This document shows positions 27,793 through 37,959 of a stretch of DNA of 64,000 bases, piece by piece. Position numbers and translations under genes: made by a program. The stretch is from Flavobacterium sp. W4I14. Lineage in GTDB: Bacteria; Bacteroidota; Bacteroidia; Sphingobacteriales; Sphingobacteriaceae. The DNA lies in assembly GCA_030817875.1 (NCBI GenBank), contig JAUSZU010000001.1, positions 5,518,001 through 5,582,000 of the forward strand, read 5' to 3'. A model generated the notes under the pieces. That model searched no databases and was not told where the DNA came from. It saw nothing but the letters and a program-made list of their open reading frames with translations. How positions within the stretch are numbered: the stretch's first letter is position 1; each line of letters starts with the position of its first letter.

Positions 27793-30231
27793 TTAAAATT
27801 TGTAAGTAACACTTCCAGTGAAGGTTCTCAGGTCCTGAGGGTTCATGGTGCTGTAACCCGTCCAGTATTTTTGATTGGTAAAGTTATCTGCTTTAACACC
27901 AAGTCTGAATCTATGATGATCATAAAATGCCGATGCGTTGAAAACCTCATACGCAGGTAGTATAAATACGCCCTGGCTAACACTGTTTACAATTTTATTG
28001 TCGCTGGCATAATTTCCTCCTGCACCCAATCCAAAACCTTTAAGTGATCCAGCATTGAATTTATAACTGATCCATAAATTTGCTGAATAAGGCGCTGCCG
28101 AATAAGCATCTCTTCTGCCTTCTACATCTGGCGATGCATTTTCTAAATGGTTATCGTTATAAGCGAAACCTGCAATAATATTTAAGCCGTTAACCGGGTT
28201 TGCAATAACTTCGGCTTCTATACCTTTGCTGATTTTATTGCCATCCTGGATTTGTGCATTTGGATTTGATGGGTCTCCGTTATAACCCCTAACAATATCT
28301 TTGACTTTAATATAATAGTAAGATACAGATCCTGTTAACTTGCCATTAAAGATGTTTGTTTTAACTCCACCTTCAATTTGGTTTGCTTGCTCTGGTTTAA
28401 AAGCATTACCTTGATAATCTATACCGTTTAAGTTGTTAAAGCCGTTCTGGTAGTTGGCAAATAAGGATAACTGATCTTTAATCGGCTGAAACACCAAGCC
28501 AAATTTTGGAGAAAAAACAGTTTGTTTGTACGAACCTTTTGGTGCCGAGCCTGCACGATCGGAATTACCTTTGTTATCAAACCTGTCTACTCTTAAGGCA
28601 GCTAAGGCGATTAACCTATCTGTTAAGTTAATCACGTCAGAAACATAAGCACTGTATGTATTGGTTTCGAAGTTATACGGATATTTAGGAACACTGGGAA
28701 GTGCCGCATAAAATGCCGCTAAATTATGTTCAGTAAAATTATTGTAGTTGGCACCAGTTCCGTCTTTTTTGGTCAGATCAAAAGTATCGATCGAATAAAA
28801 CAGTTGATCAGAATTTTGGCGTAAATAATCCAGTCCTAAAACCATTCTGTTTTTTACCGAACCTAAGTTAAAAGTGCCATTAAAATTTTGTTGTACCTCG
28901 TAAGTAAAAACCTTACTGTTATCAGTTGATTGATCTGCTCTTGATATTAAATCGGCACCTGGTGCAGCCGTTGGGTTGCCCAGTGGAGGATAGTTGTTTG
29001 GAACTAAGAATAAATAGGTACCACGGCCGTTAGAGAAACTGTAGTTGCTTGAAAAGCTGGTGTGAGACGACCAATTATCATTAAACTTGTAATTGGCTTG
29101 CCCGAAGAAGTTTGAGCTATTGTATTTCTGCTTCATTGCATCAGCGGTGAAGGATTTGTCGTAAGGTATGCCAGATTGATCCGCCCTGTCAAAACCAAGG
29201 TCTTTTACAGGGAAATAGAAGAAAACGAAAGGTTTTAGGGTGCTTGTACCGTTGGCAATTTCGGCATCGAAAACAAAGTCTAATTTATCGTTTACTTTAT
29301 ATGACAAGCTAGGGGCAATAAAGAAACCTTTGTCGTAAACATTCTCCTGGAAAGAACCTTTGTAATTGTAAGAAGTATTTAATCGGGCATAAATATGGTT
29401 TTCTTTATCAACAGGAAAATTGAAATCGGTACTAACCCGGTTAAAATCGTAGCTGCCTGTAGAAAAGCTTACTGCACCTCCAATTCCTTCGAAAGGTTTT
29501 TTGGTTATGCGGTTAATTAAGCCGCCATATGAGGTTAATGTACTCCCGAATAAAGTAGCAGATGGACCTTTAATAAACTCTACATTTTCTAAGTTAGCAG
29601 CATCGTTCCGGCCAGTTACATTTCCAGCAATTCCGTTTCTCAATTTAGCCTGTACAATAAAACCTCTTGATGCATAATAAGCACCACCATCACCTCCACG
29701 CGAGGTTGCTTCCCACATTTTTTGAACACCGGTTGCATTACGTGCTGCATCATCAACCGAAAACACAAGCTGATCGGCCATTGTTTCTTTTGTAATCGTA
29801 GTATAAACCTGAGGGTTTTCCAAGTTATTTAAGGGCATTTTTGAAACAAATTCACTTTTCTTAGCGATATACTTATTTACACCCTGGTTAATATTTACTT
29901 CATTAAGCTGATTTGAATTTTGGTTGATTACAAAATCAATGCTTTTGTGCTCTCCAACGGTAATAACTATTGGTTTTTCTATATTTTGGATACCAACAGC
30001 CGATACCCTTAGGGTATAAGATCCTGGTTTAACTCTCTGGATTTCGAAAATGCCCTTTTCGTTGGTTACATTCCCCAGGCCTTTTCCTTTTAAACCAACC
30101 GAAATGTAAGCAGCTGGTTTACCATCAGAAGTGGTAACTGTGCCGCTTATGGTCGAAAACTGTTGGGCAAAGGAGAGTAGGCTGGTAAAAGTTAAAAAAA
30201 ACGTTATACAGAAAAGTCTGATTTTAAGCAT
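27793..30231 (-). CDS. TonB-dependent siderophore receptor
   Basis: 812 residues: signal peptide (ending LLSFAQ), carboxypeptidase-like domain (about 24-108), then a FhuA/FecA-type plug (about 115-260). The plug contains the siderophore-receptor phrases VEFIKGPSATLFGS and GGLINRITKKP, followed by a 22-strand barrel that ends in FTGSVTYKF with the terminal aromatic residue. It takes up a ferric siderophore through the outer membrane using TonB energy. It is the first gene of the minus-strand operon with DUF4198, PepSY and DUF6607. A Fur-like palindrome lies about 67 bp upstream of the start codon, supporting iron control. Confidence 0.93.
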   Translation of the reverse strand: MLKIRLFCITFFLTFTSLLSFAQQFSTISGTVTTSDGKPAAYISVGLKGKGLGNVTNEKGIFEIQRVKPGSYTLRVSAVGIQNIEKPIVITVGEHKSIDFVINQNSNQLNEVNINQGVNKYIAKKSEFVSKMPLNNLENPQVYTTITKETMADQLVFSVDDAARNATGVQKMWEATSRGGDGGAYYASRGFIVQAKLRNGIAGNVTGRNDAANLENVEFIKGPSATLFGSTLTSYGGLINRITKKPFEGIGGAVSFSTGSYDFNRVSTDFNFPVDKENHIYARLNTSYNYKGSFQENVYDKGFFIAPSLSYKVNDKLDFVFDAEIANGTSTLKPFVFFYFPVKDLGFDRADQSGIPYDKSFTADAMKQKYNSSNFFGQANYKFNDNWSSHTSFSSNYSFSNGRGTYLFLVPNNYPPLGNPTAAPGADLISRADQSTDNSKVFTYEVQQNFNGTFNLGSVKNRMVLGLDYLRQNSDQLFYSIDTFDLTKKDGTGANYNNFTEHNLAAFYAALPSVPKYPYNFETNTYSAYVSDVINLTDRLIALAALRVDRFDNKGNSDRAGSAPKGSYKQTVFSPKFGLVFQPIKDQLSLFANYQNGFNNLNGIDYQGNAFKPEQANQIEGGVKTNIFNGKLTGSVSYYYIKVKDIVRGYNGDPSNPNAQIQDGNKISKGIEAEVIANPVNGLNIIAGFAYNDNHLENASPDVEGRRDAYSAAPYSANLWISYKFNAGSLKGFGLGAGGNYASDNKIVNSVSQGVFILPAYEVFNASAFYDHHRFRLGVKADNFTNQKYWTGYSTMNPQDLRTFTGSVTYKF

Positions 30232-30242
30232 GATAATATTTA

Positions 30243-30259
30243 TTTGGATTAATTCTAAA
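30243..30259. promoter_or_regulatory. possible second Fur-like half-palindrome
   Basis: TTTGGATTAATTCTAAA is an imperfect palindrome (6 of 8 pairs) that resembles the stronger site at 30298. It lies 12 bp before the receptor start codon. Weak call. Confidence 0.3.
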
Positions 30260-30297
30260 CTGTTGCAAAATAACGGTAGAAAATCTTATTATCCAAA

Positions 30298-30319
30298 TTA
30301 TTTTGAATTATTCTAAATA
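30298..30319. promoter_or_regulatory. candidate Fur operator
   Basis: TTATTTTGAATTATTCTAAATA is a palindrome centred on T30309 (GAAT-T-ATTC, with TATTT/AAATA outer arms). It resembles a Fur box of the AT-rich type, sits in the promoter region of the siderophore receptor operon and faces the SusC gene 375 bp away. Identification rests on shape and context only. Confidence 0.5.
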
Positions 30320-30692
30320 GATGCAAATGCTGTCTGTAAATCTATTTTTTAATTCAGATTGGGAATGAAGCGAAGTAAATAACTTTAACGTTTTAGTTAC
30401 ACTAAAATCTAATCTTATAGAAATTTTTTCAACTAAACTCCTGGGTGGTTTTTTATGAATTTGATTCGATTATGATCGAGAAACATGAGGTAAATTGGCA
30501 AAATTGGCCGTTTTGAGCCGCTATTGGTGCATTATTAATTACTAAAGTCGGTTTTGGTGAAACAAAATGTGGTATTTAAGTCAATTTTTAGGTTAAAATA
30601 TGGTTCCTTTTGATTAAAAAAAAATTAAAATCGGAATAAAAATGTCGATACTTTTAGTTTGTAATCAAACCAAACTAACTAACTAATCATCA

Positions 30693-33600
30693 ATGGAAAA
30701 AACTTCTACAAGACATTGCTATGTGAAATTTTTGACGGCAACATTCTTTTATTTATTGATTCCCTGGCTGGCTTTTGCACAGAAAACAATTAAAGGAACC
30801 GTTTTAGATCAAAATGACAAACCTATTCCAGGGGTGTCTATCTTAGAAAAAGGGACAAAAAATGGTACTTCCACTAATAGTGAAGGTAAGTTTGTAATCG
30901 CTGTACAGAGTGATAAAGCTGTGCTGGTTGCCAGAATAGTCGGTTTCGTTACCGTTGAAAAAACAATTACGGCAAGCGGTACCATAAACTTTTCTCTGCA
31001 GGATGACAATAAAATGCTGGACGAGGTGGTACTTATTGGTTATCAGAAAATAACAAGGAAAAAGTCTACGGCCTCTATTTCGAGTATATCAGGTAAAGAG
31101 CTGGCTAATTTACCTGCAGCGAGCTTCGATCAACTATTGCAGGGTAGGCTTGCCGGTATAAATGTTCAAAATTTTAGTGGCCAACCGGGTGTAGCACCAA
31201 CCGTTTCTGTAAGGGGTAACTCTACAGGTAGCACCAGCTACGATCAGATTAATACCGTAAGGTCGCCACTATATGTGGTAGACGGGGTACCCCAAGCTTC
31301 TGATGATTTTGTTCCGCCTGGAACAGGTACTGGTACCAATTATCTGGCTGGTATTAATCCGAATGATATCGAATCAATCGATGTATTAAAAGATGCATCT
31401 GCCGCGGCTATTTATGGTTCGAGAGCAGCCAATGGTGTAATTTTAATTACAACAAAAAAAGGAGTAAGCGGCGACACAAAGATTAACATAAGTAGTTATG
31501 TAGGTATTTCGCAGCGACCAGATTTACGCGAAGCCACTATTGGTACTACAGAACGCAGGCAAAAAATGGAAGTTTTACAAAGGCAACTCTCTTACGACCA
31601 GAAAAGACAGCTTCCTTACCTGCTTACCGATAGTTTGAACCCAGTGTTTAATGGAAATACAGACTGGCAGGACTTATTCTATCATGTCGCTAAAATAAAC
31701 GATAACAACATCAGTTTAACGGGGGGGACTGATAACGGAATGACCTACCGTTTTAGCGGTGGGTATTACAATGAGCAAGGGGTTGTAAAAGGTACCGGCG
31801 TTAAACGATACAGTTCCAGAATCAACTTATCAACAAAAGCACTCAATAAAAAATTGACGATCAATCCACAATTTTATTATTCCAGAACTGATAGGGGAAG
31901 GGGCGGTGAAGATCCCAATAATCCTTTAAATCCAACCAGGTTGGGTGCGGGGAATTTACCTTCTTCATTACTCAATCTCTCTCCAGAAAAACTCAATTTT
32001 TTTGTAAGCCCGAACAGCGAAAACACAGATAGGAATATTAGTAACCAGTTTGGCGTCAACCTAAATTTAAGTTATGAGTTTAATAAACATTTTACGCTAA
32101 ACTCCCAGTCATCATACACAGCAGATAATCAGCGAAGAGATGCTAGTTTTAATAGTTTGTTAAACAATGGCTTAGGTAATAGTGCTGCCAGTTTTTCTTC
32201 AAGCGGAATAGGCTTAAGAGCTTCTAATTATTTAAATTATAACGGTTCGCTCGATAAGCATTCGTTTAACGTATTAGTAGGGCAGGATATAGAATACAAT
32301 CAGTATGAAAACACATTTGCCTCGGGCTTTGGTGGTGCTAACGATAATATAACAGTGGTAACTGGCTTTCAGCAGGCTAATATTAGGACGTCATCGCAAT
32401 ATCGTGGACATGGACTGATTGCGTATTACAGCCGTTTTAGTTATGACTATGCTGATAAATATTTATTATCTGGTTCGATAAGGACTGATGGTTCATCCGG
32501 TTTTGGTGAAAACAACAAGTACGGCGTGTTCCCGTCGATATCTGCTGGTTGGATCTTATCGGAAGAAAATTTTATGAAAAACATCACCAATAATCCATTT
32601 ACCCTGGTTAAAATTAGGGGTAGCTATGGTGTTACTGGTAATGAAAACCTAGATAACGCATACGTACAATACAATAAATACCTGGTTAATAATGGTGTTT
32701 TTGAGGGAAATGATCGCGATGTTTTGGGCTACGGTGGCGCCTCCTCTTACAATGGTGTTACGGTTATCACGCCAAATTTTTATAATGGTGTAGCGCAAAA
32801 GAATTTGAGCTGGGAAAAATCTACCCAATGGAATATTGGTACGGATTTGGAAATTCAAAATGGAAAATACGCAATTTCATTCGATGTTTATAATAAAGAG
32901 ATTAAGGATAAACTGTTCAATGTTGATTTGCCAGCTACCTCGGGTTACGATGTGGCTTTTACCAATGCCTTTTCAGTACGTAACTCAGGTATGGAATTTA
33001 CTTTTAATGGCAATCTTATCAGCAAGCCATTTAGGTGGTATACCTCATTTAATATTTCTTATAACAAAAACCAGATTATGAGCTTGCCTAATGGTGGCAG
33101 GGATATCATTTTGAGGGGTGATCGATTTGATAAAACGCATATTTTATCAGTGGGTAGTCCACTTAATGCATTTTACCTTTACCAAACCAAAGGCGTATTT
33201 TCCAGAAGCGGAAATATTCCACAAAACCCATTTACGGGCGAACGTTACCGAAATAGCAATGGTACTTTCAACGAAGGAGATTTTTATCTGGCCGATTTAG
33301 ATGGCGATTATTTTGTGGATGTTTTTAATGATGGTATTAATCCTGATAAACAGCCAATCGGCGATCCTAATCCTCGTTTTACAGGTGGCTGGACCAATAA
33401 TTTTAGCTACAAAAATTTCTCGTTGAGTGTTTTTGCAACATTTACCCTTAAAAGAGATGTACTTAACTTATTTGATTCAGATCGTTTTGCAAAATTCTCA
33501 AGATGGAAATGCGCTATACCAATTTGCCAGTTTCTCTACGCCAGATTTGGATAAATTAAACATCTGGAGAAACCCAGGCGATAATGCCGAATATGCCAAA

Positions 33601-33894
33601 TACGATTTGGGTAGTTATCGGTATTATTATACTGGCGCACAAACGTTTTTCTTAGAAAAAGGTGGCTATTTGAGGATAAAAAATATTACACTAGGCTACG
33701 ATTTAGGTGCAAAAACTTTGAGCAGGTGGGGTCTAAGCCAGTTTAAAGTGTTTGCTATGATAGATAATGTGCACATGTTCCAACAATCTAAAAAATTGCC
33801 AGATGCAGAGGCTGTAAACGGATATGGTGAGTATATCGGAACCGGATACCCGATTCCAAAAAAATATACTTTAGGTCTTCAAGTTCAATTTTAA
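30693..33894 (+). CDS. SusC/RagA-type TonB-linked outer-membrane protein, frameshifted
   Basis: The first frame (30693-33554) gives 953 residues: signal peptide ending FAQKTIKGTV, carboxypeptidase-like domain (about 30-105), and the SusC plug with LLQGRLAGINVQNFSGQPG, PLYVVDGVP, IESIDVLKDASAAAIYGSRA and NGVILITTKKG. The barrel then breaks after DSDRFAKFS. The overlapping frame continues with QDGNALYQFASFSTPDLDKL and ends at 33894 with PKKYTLGLQVQF, a proper SusC C-terminus. Deleting one A from AAAA at 33491-33494 restores a single protein of about 1066 residues. It should form the substrate pore under the SusD lid encoded next. The frameshift is of the same kind as in pyruvate kinase, so a sequencing error is plausible. 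Confidence 0.9.
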
Positions 33895-33904
33895 TACCAT
33901 TAAG

Positions 33905-35422
33905 ATGAAAAATATAATTACAAAACTCGGCATATTAAGCACTGTAATCATTATAGTAAGTACCAGTGCGTGTAAGAAGCTACTTTACGAAGAGCCTAAA
34001 GATGCACCGTATGAGCAAACTTTTTGGAAGAACTCCAAAGATGCAAGGAGCGCCATGGCTGGTAATTACGCCTTGTTGCGCAATGCCATTACCAATAAAA
34101 ATAACAGGTACTACATGTATGGCGATGCCATTGCTAAAAATTACTTTACCATACAGTATAATGGAGATGGGCTTGAAGGTATACAAAACGGCGACTTTAC
34201 TTTTCAATATAACCTAAATACATTGGCTAATTATACGCTTTATTATAAAAGCATAGCCATGTCTAACCTCATATTGCAAAAGGCAGCTGGAATGACAGAT
34301 GCACAATTATCCGAAGAAGATGATGCTACTGAATTTAGAAACAACATTTTAGGTCAGGCTTATTTTTTAAGAGCCTTGAGTTATTTTATGATGGTGCGGG
34401 TTTGGGGCGATGTGCCAATTGTTACCGAAGCATACGAAGATCCGCTTAATGCACCTCAGCTGCCTAGAAAACCAAGAGCAGAGGTAATGAAACTGATAGA
34501 GGATGACTGCCATAAAGCCATTAATTTATTGGATTGGACTTACGCCAATAGCGGCGATGCAAAAGTAACCGCCAATAAAGGATCTGTTTATGCACTTTTA
34601 GCCCATTTGTATTTGTGGCGGGCAACTATGGCCGATGTAACAACCGATGCACCAAATTTGGTTGATGTAAATAGTGCCGATACAACTATTAATACTTTAA
34701 TCAGCCGCGGAGGTTATACCTTAACCGATACTGCCAATTATAAAAATACTTTTATAGGCCGTTCTTCGGAAGGTATTTTTGAAATTAACATTAGCGAAAA
34801 TACGCTTGAGGGATCAGCCAGTTCAATAGGTGCACAGTTTTTAAACGGAAGCTATATTAATGGATTCGGCAACAACCCACGGCTTTATGTTGTACCAAGA
34901 TATATAAATGATCATTTTTATACGGATACAGATATCAGGTATAAAAAAGGTTTTGATTTTACGCTGCCAGATAAACCAATGTGCATCAAGTATAGCAATG
35001 TAACTTATCGGAATCCGGGGCAAAAGTTAAACCCTTATCTAAGCAATAACATCATTATCTTCAGATTAGGGGATATGCAGTTACTGAAAGCAGAAATTGC
35101 ACTTTACAAAGGCGATGCAGCTACTGCAACTACGATTATCAATAACTTTAGAAGAAGAAATGATCCTTCCCCTGTTCTGGTAGACAATGGTTTATCAGTA
35201 AATGAGGTGATGGACGAATACATTATAGAACGTGGAAGGGAAATGTTTTTAGAGGGACATTTGTTTTATGATTTGTTGCGGACCAGAAGATATGGTTTTA
35301 TTATAGACTGGCTTCCTGAAGCAAGATTTAGAAAAGAAGGCTTTTATTGGCCTGTTGATCCTGCTTTATTTAGGAATAATCCATATCTGAAACAAACTAC
35401 TTATTGGTTGGGTAAAGTGTAA
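33905..35422 (+). CDS. SusD/RagB-family outer-membrane lipoprotein
   Basis: 505 residues with a lipobox ending at Cys23 (STSACKK). The helical TPR-like core of SusD is visible (EEDDATEFRNNILGQAYFLR, then ALSYFMMVRVWGDVPIV and GSVYALLAHLYLWRA). The C-terminus has the usual EYIIERGREMFLEGHLFYDLLRT and FYWPVD. SusD proteins cap the SusC pore on the cell surface and capture ligand. It starts 10 bp after the SusC gene. No glycosidase or peptidase is in the operon, so the ligand cannot be guessed. Confidence 0.93.
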   Translation: MKNIITKLGILSTVIIIVSTSACKKLLYEEPKDAPYEQTFWKNSKDARSAMAGNYALLRNAITNKNNRYYMYGDAIAKNYFTIQYNGDGLEGIQNGDFTFQYNLNTLANYTLYYKSIAMSNLILQKAAGMTDAQLSEEDDATEFRNNILGQAYFLRALSYFMMVRVWGDVPIVTEAYEDPLNAPQLPRKPRAEVMKLIEDDCHKAINLLDWTYANSGDAKVTANKGSVYALLAHLYLWRATMADVTTDAPNLVDVNSADTTINTLISRGGYTLTDTANYKNTFIGRSSEGIFEINISENTLEGSASSIGAQFLNGSYINGFGNNPRLYVVPRYINDHFYTDTDIRYKKGFDFTLPDKPMCIKYSNVTYRNPGQKLNPYLSNNIIIFRLGDMQLLKAEIALYKGDAATATTIINNFRRRNDPSPVLVDNGLSVNEVMDEYIIERGREMFLEGHLFYDLLRTRRYGFIIDWLPEARFRKEGFYWPVDPALFRNNPYLKQTTYWLGKV

Positions 35423-35449
35423 ATAAATTTAATCCTTAGATTAAAAATC

Positions 35450-36136
35450 ATGAAAAATAATATTTTAATATATATAGCTATTATCGTAGTCGCTTTATCT
35501 GCATGTAAAAAAGACGACTATAAGCGAGATGGAGGGCCTAGTAATGCCTATGTTGATATGACCACCTACGACTATCTAAAATCTAACCGGAATTTTGATT
35601 CTTTGGTTAAGGTGATTGATAAAGCTGGCTTAAAAGATCTCGTAAATGGAGATGTTACCTTCTTTGCTGCCACCAATTATAGCGTTGCCGATTATGTAAG
35701 TGCAAAGAAAAACCAAAAGGCTATTGAAACCGGAAATGAAAACTTTAATTTCGGAATAAAAGATATTCCATCACAGGAACTGAGCGATTCTTTAAAAACC
35801 TATCTGTTTACAGGAAAAATAAACAGGGATCAGATTACACTGGGGGGTAAATTATACAATAGTTTATTGGGTGTAATTCCAAACGTTCAATACCTGGTAA
35901 AGTTTAGGCGTTCTTACGAGTATGGTCAGTATATAAATTACGTAGATTATGTTACCTATACCAAAGTGATTGGCACGCGTGATGATAAAGAGCCCGATTT
36001 GAATGCAATACCCGATGATCAAAAAGATAAGGCTGTAGACGTCCAAACTTCTGGAATTATAACCAAAACAGGAATTGTTCATGTTTTAAGCGGAAATCAT
36101 CGTTTGTTCTTTAATGCACAACCCTTAGGGAATTAA
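35450..36136 (+). CDS. fasciclin-domain lipoprotein
   Basis: 228 residues, lipobox VVALSAC (Cys19). The body shows one fasciclin (FAS1) domain. YLKSNRNFDSLVKVIDKAGL and VNGDVTFFAATNYSVADYV form the first conserved block, LKTYLFTGKINRDQI is the middle part, and TGIVHVLSGNHRLFF is the second block (H2). FAS1 domains mediate adhesion or ligand binding. The gene lies 27 bp after SusD and 18 bp before the next lipoprotein gene, so all are one operon. In Bacteroidota, fasciclin lipoproteins often accompany SusCD pairs as extra surface-exposed subunits. Confidence 0.87.
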   Translation: MKNNILIYIAIIVVALSACKKDDYKRDGGPSNAYVDMTTYDYLKSNRNFDSLVKVIDKAGLKDLVNGDVTFFAATNYSVADYVSAKKNQKAIETGNENFNFGIKDIPSQELSDSLKTYLFTGKINRDQITLGGKLYNSLLGVIPNVQYLVKFRRSYEYGQYINYVDYVTYTKVIGTRDDKEPDLNAIPDDQKDKAVDVQTSGIITKTGIVHVLSGNHRLFFNAQPLGN

Positions 36137-36154
36137 CCATAAACTTTATCAAAT

Positions 36155-37138
36155 ATGAAAGTTAAATATATTTTAGGCCTATTGTTTTTGTTGAGCATAT
36201 ATGCCTGCACAAAAATTGAGAAAGGTTTCCAAAGCGATGCAATCCGATATAAAGACAATGATATCTTTGCCAAAAGAGGATTGATATTAGTTCAGTCTGA
36301 CAGGATTAATGCCGATGGATCTACCCCACCTTATACATTTAAAATGTTAAACTTGCGAAAAGAAGATGGTTCTCCGGCACCTGCAGAATTTTCAAAAGAA
36401 TACGAAATTTTAGTGTTTAAAACAGGAATGAATTTTGATCCGGAAACAGATGTTACGCGTGAGCAACTGGATAAAAAAAGAGAATTGGTGAAAAGATTAC
36501 CCATGTATTTTAATGAGAATAGCGGTCAGCTTACTTTTAACAAAGCATCGGCTAATTTACCACTGGGTAGATACGTTTTTGATGTAGAGATGACCAATGC
36601 TACGGGTGTCAAGGTTTTTCCGAAACTGGCTACGATCAATGTTGTAGATCCAGAAATTGAAGATTTATTCGTTATCACAGATAATGTTTCTAACGGCTTT
36701 AATGATGTTACGGGGGTAGCAACCCTAATGAAAAACCCAATCATTACCTGTACCAAAATATCTAACAATGGTGCGAGGGCCATTTTAAAGATGGTTGATA
36801 AAAATGGTAAAGTTTTTAATCCTAAAGCAGGAGAAATTATAGCAAGGGGAGATAGGCCAATTTTTGAAAACTATGCTAAATTCAACCCGGTTATTCAAAC
36901 TGATACCGCTATGATCTGCGATTTTGAGGTCGCACCGTTTCCTTTAACAAAATATGTTACACCAACTACCGATTGGGGTTTCTTAATGTATTACAGAATA
37001 CCGAGTACCTTTATAAAGTCGATAGATGGCTTTCCGGCATCACCAGGTTTTTCTGTAAATCCAAGATGGTCGTGGCAATTGAAGCTCGAAGGAACTTATG
37101 TAATCCAGGTAAAATTTCCTGATGTAATCAAAAAATAG
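36155..37138 (+). CDS. lipoprotein of a SusCD operon, probably DUF5007-type
   Basis: 327 residues, lipobox SIYAC (Cys18). After the anchor comes KIEKGFQSDAIRYKDNDI and RINADGSTPPYTF, a pattern I associate with DUF5007 proteins that follow SusD-fasciclin genes; this assignment is tentative. The rest looks like beta-sandwich repeats (LPLGRYVFDVEMTNATG and so on), ending with a compact domain rich in Trp and Pro (WGFLMYYRIP, NPRWSWQLKLEGTYVIQVKF). It may be a surface ligand-binding accessory of the SusCD pore. A terminator follows at 37193, so it is the last gene of the operon. Confidence 0.7.
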   Translation: MKVKYILGLLFLLSIYACTKIEKGFQSDAIRYKDNDIFAKRGLILVQSDRINADGSTPPYTFKMLNLRKEDGSPAPAEFSKEYEILVFKTGMNFDPETDVTREQLDKKRELVKRLPMYFNENSGQLTFNKASANLPLGRYVFDVEMTNATGVKVFPKLATINVVDPEIEDLFVITDNVSNGFNDVTGVATLMKNPIITCTKISNNGARAILKMVDKNGKVFNPKAGEIIARGDRPIFENYAKFNPVIQTDTAMICDFEVAPFPLTKYVTPTTDWGFLMYYRIPSTFIKSIDGFPASPGFSVNPRWSWQLKLEGTYVIQVKFPDVIKK

Positions 37139-37192
37139 AGAAGAATACCATCGCCCCTAACAGGAAGATAGCTTCTTTTTTAGTACAAGCCA

Positions 37193-37229
37193 AAAACGGC
37201 AATTTTCATATCGAAAATTGCCGTTTTTT
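37193..37229. terminator. strong hairpin terminator between convergent genes
   Basis: A 15-bp perfect stem (AAAACGGCAATTTTC 37193-37207 / GAAAATTGCCGTTTT 37213-37227) with a 5-nt loop and T-rich and A-rich flanks. It can end transcription from both the SusCD operon and the convergent DUF4397 gene. Confidence 0.92.
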
Positions 37230-37257
37230 ATGAAGTGTAAACACAAAAAGTGTCTTT

Positions 37258-37959
37258 TTATTTAATCAATATAACCTGTAAACTTAAAGGACGTTCAGTT
37301 TCATTTGCAGGTGTTACCAAACCACCGCAAATAATGTCATAATGATAACCCGCTGTAAAACTGGTGCTGGCGGAAGTAGCTTTAACTGTTCCTGATGAAG
37401 TTTCTTTTGCATCCAATGTATAAGTTCCTGCATCTGCAGCAATAAAACCACTCGCATTTTTATAGGCTTTATTGGTAGCCAGCGTGGTAGTTGCGCTCGT
37501 TTTTGCCAGGTCTAAAGCTGGTGCATCAGGCGATAAATTGATAAAGCGGATATAAGCTTTATCAGTTGATGGAATAGAAAGATCATCACTAATCGTATAA
37601 ACATCTAATGCAGCCGGTTTATTAATTAAATAAGAAGAGTAATAGGTGCTTGCATTTAAAGTAACGGTTTTGGTTAACAAACTCTCTGCGCTACTGGCCG
37701 TTGTAAATTTTAAACTGTAAGCGCCTGCGGCATAAGAAAGATAAGCAGCAGAGCCTCCAAATGGTAAAGCTGCCGAATTAACCATGCTGCCATTAAAGTA
37801 AGCATTGTAGGTAGCCAAAGAAGGTGATGCATTGATTACCCTTAAATAAGATATGTTGGGATCGGCAGTTTCGGTTTTTTTACATGAAGTTAATGCTGTA
37901 AAAGCAATTAGAACAAATAAAGGGATCGATTTGAAATGAAATGGCGTAAAATTCTTCAT
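37258..37959 (-). CDS. DUF4397-domain lipoprotein
   Basis: 233 residues from the ATG at 37959, which puts lipobox TALTSC at Cys26. A start 24 codons upstream would bury the signal peptide. Two DUF4397 repeats are visible, each with the RVINASPSLATYNAYFNG / RFINLSPDAPALDL type of beta strand and GAYSLKF / GTYTLDAKE turns. DUF4397 proteins are surface or cell-envelope lipoproteins with immunoglobulin-like folds and unknown ligand. It stands alone. Confidence 0.85.
   Translation of the reverse strand: MKNFTPFHFKSIPLFVLIAFTALTSCKKTETADPNISYLRVINASPSLATYNAYFNGSMVNSAALPFGGSAAYLSYAAGAYSLKFTTASSAESLLTKTVTLNASTYYSSYLINKPAALDVYTISDDLSIPSTDKAYIRFINLSPDAPALDLAKTSATTTLATNKAYKNASGFIAADAGTYTLDAKETSSGTVKATSASTSFTAGYHYDIICGGLVTPANETERPLSLQVILIK

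Larger units (their letters stand above)
30232..30692. other. divergent promoter region between siderophore operon and SusC operon
   Basis: 461 bp without genes. It holds the two Fur-like palindromes near the siderophore receptor. Near the SusC start there is GTTTGTAATCAAAC (30657-30670), a 5-bp inverted repeat with a 4-nt centre, 22 bp before the start codon. The latter could be an operator or a leader hairpin. Confidence 0.5.

Noticed and set aside
33427..33894. Separate small outer-membrane protein gene after SusC
   Set aside because: Its frame overlaps the end of the SusC frame and continues the SusC barrel without its own signal peptide. It is the frameshifted end of SusC.
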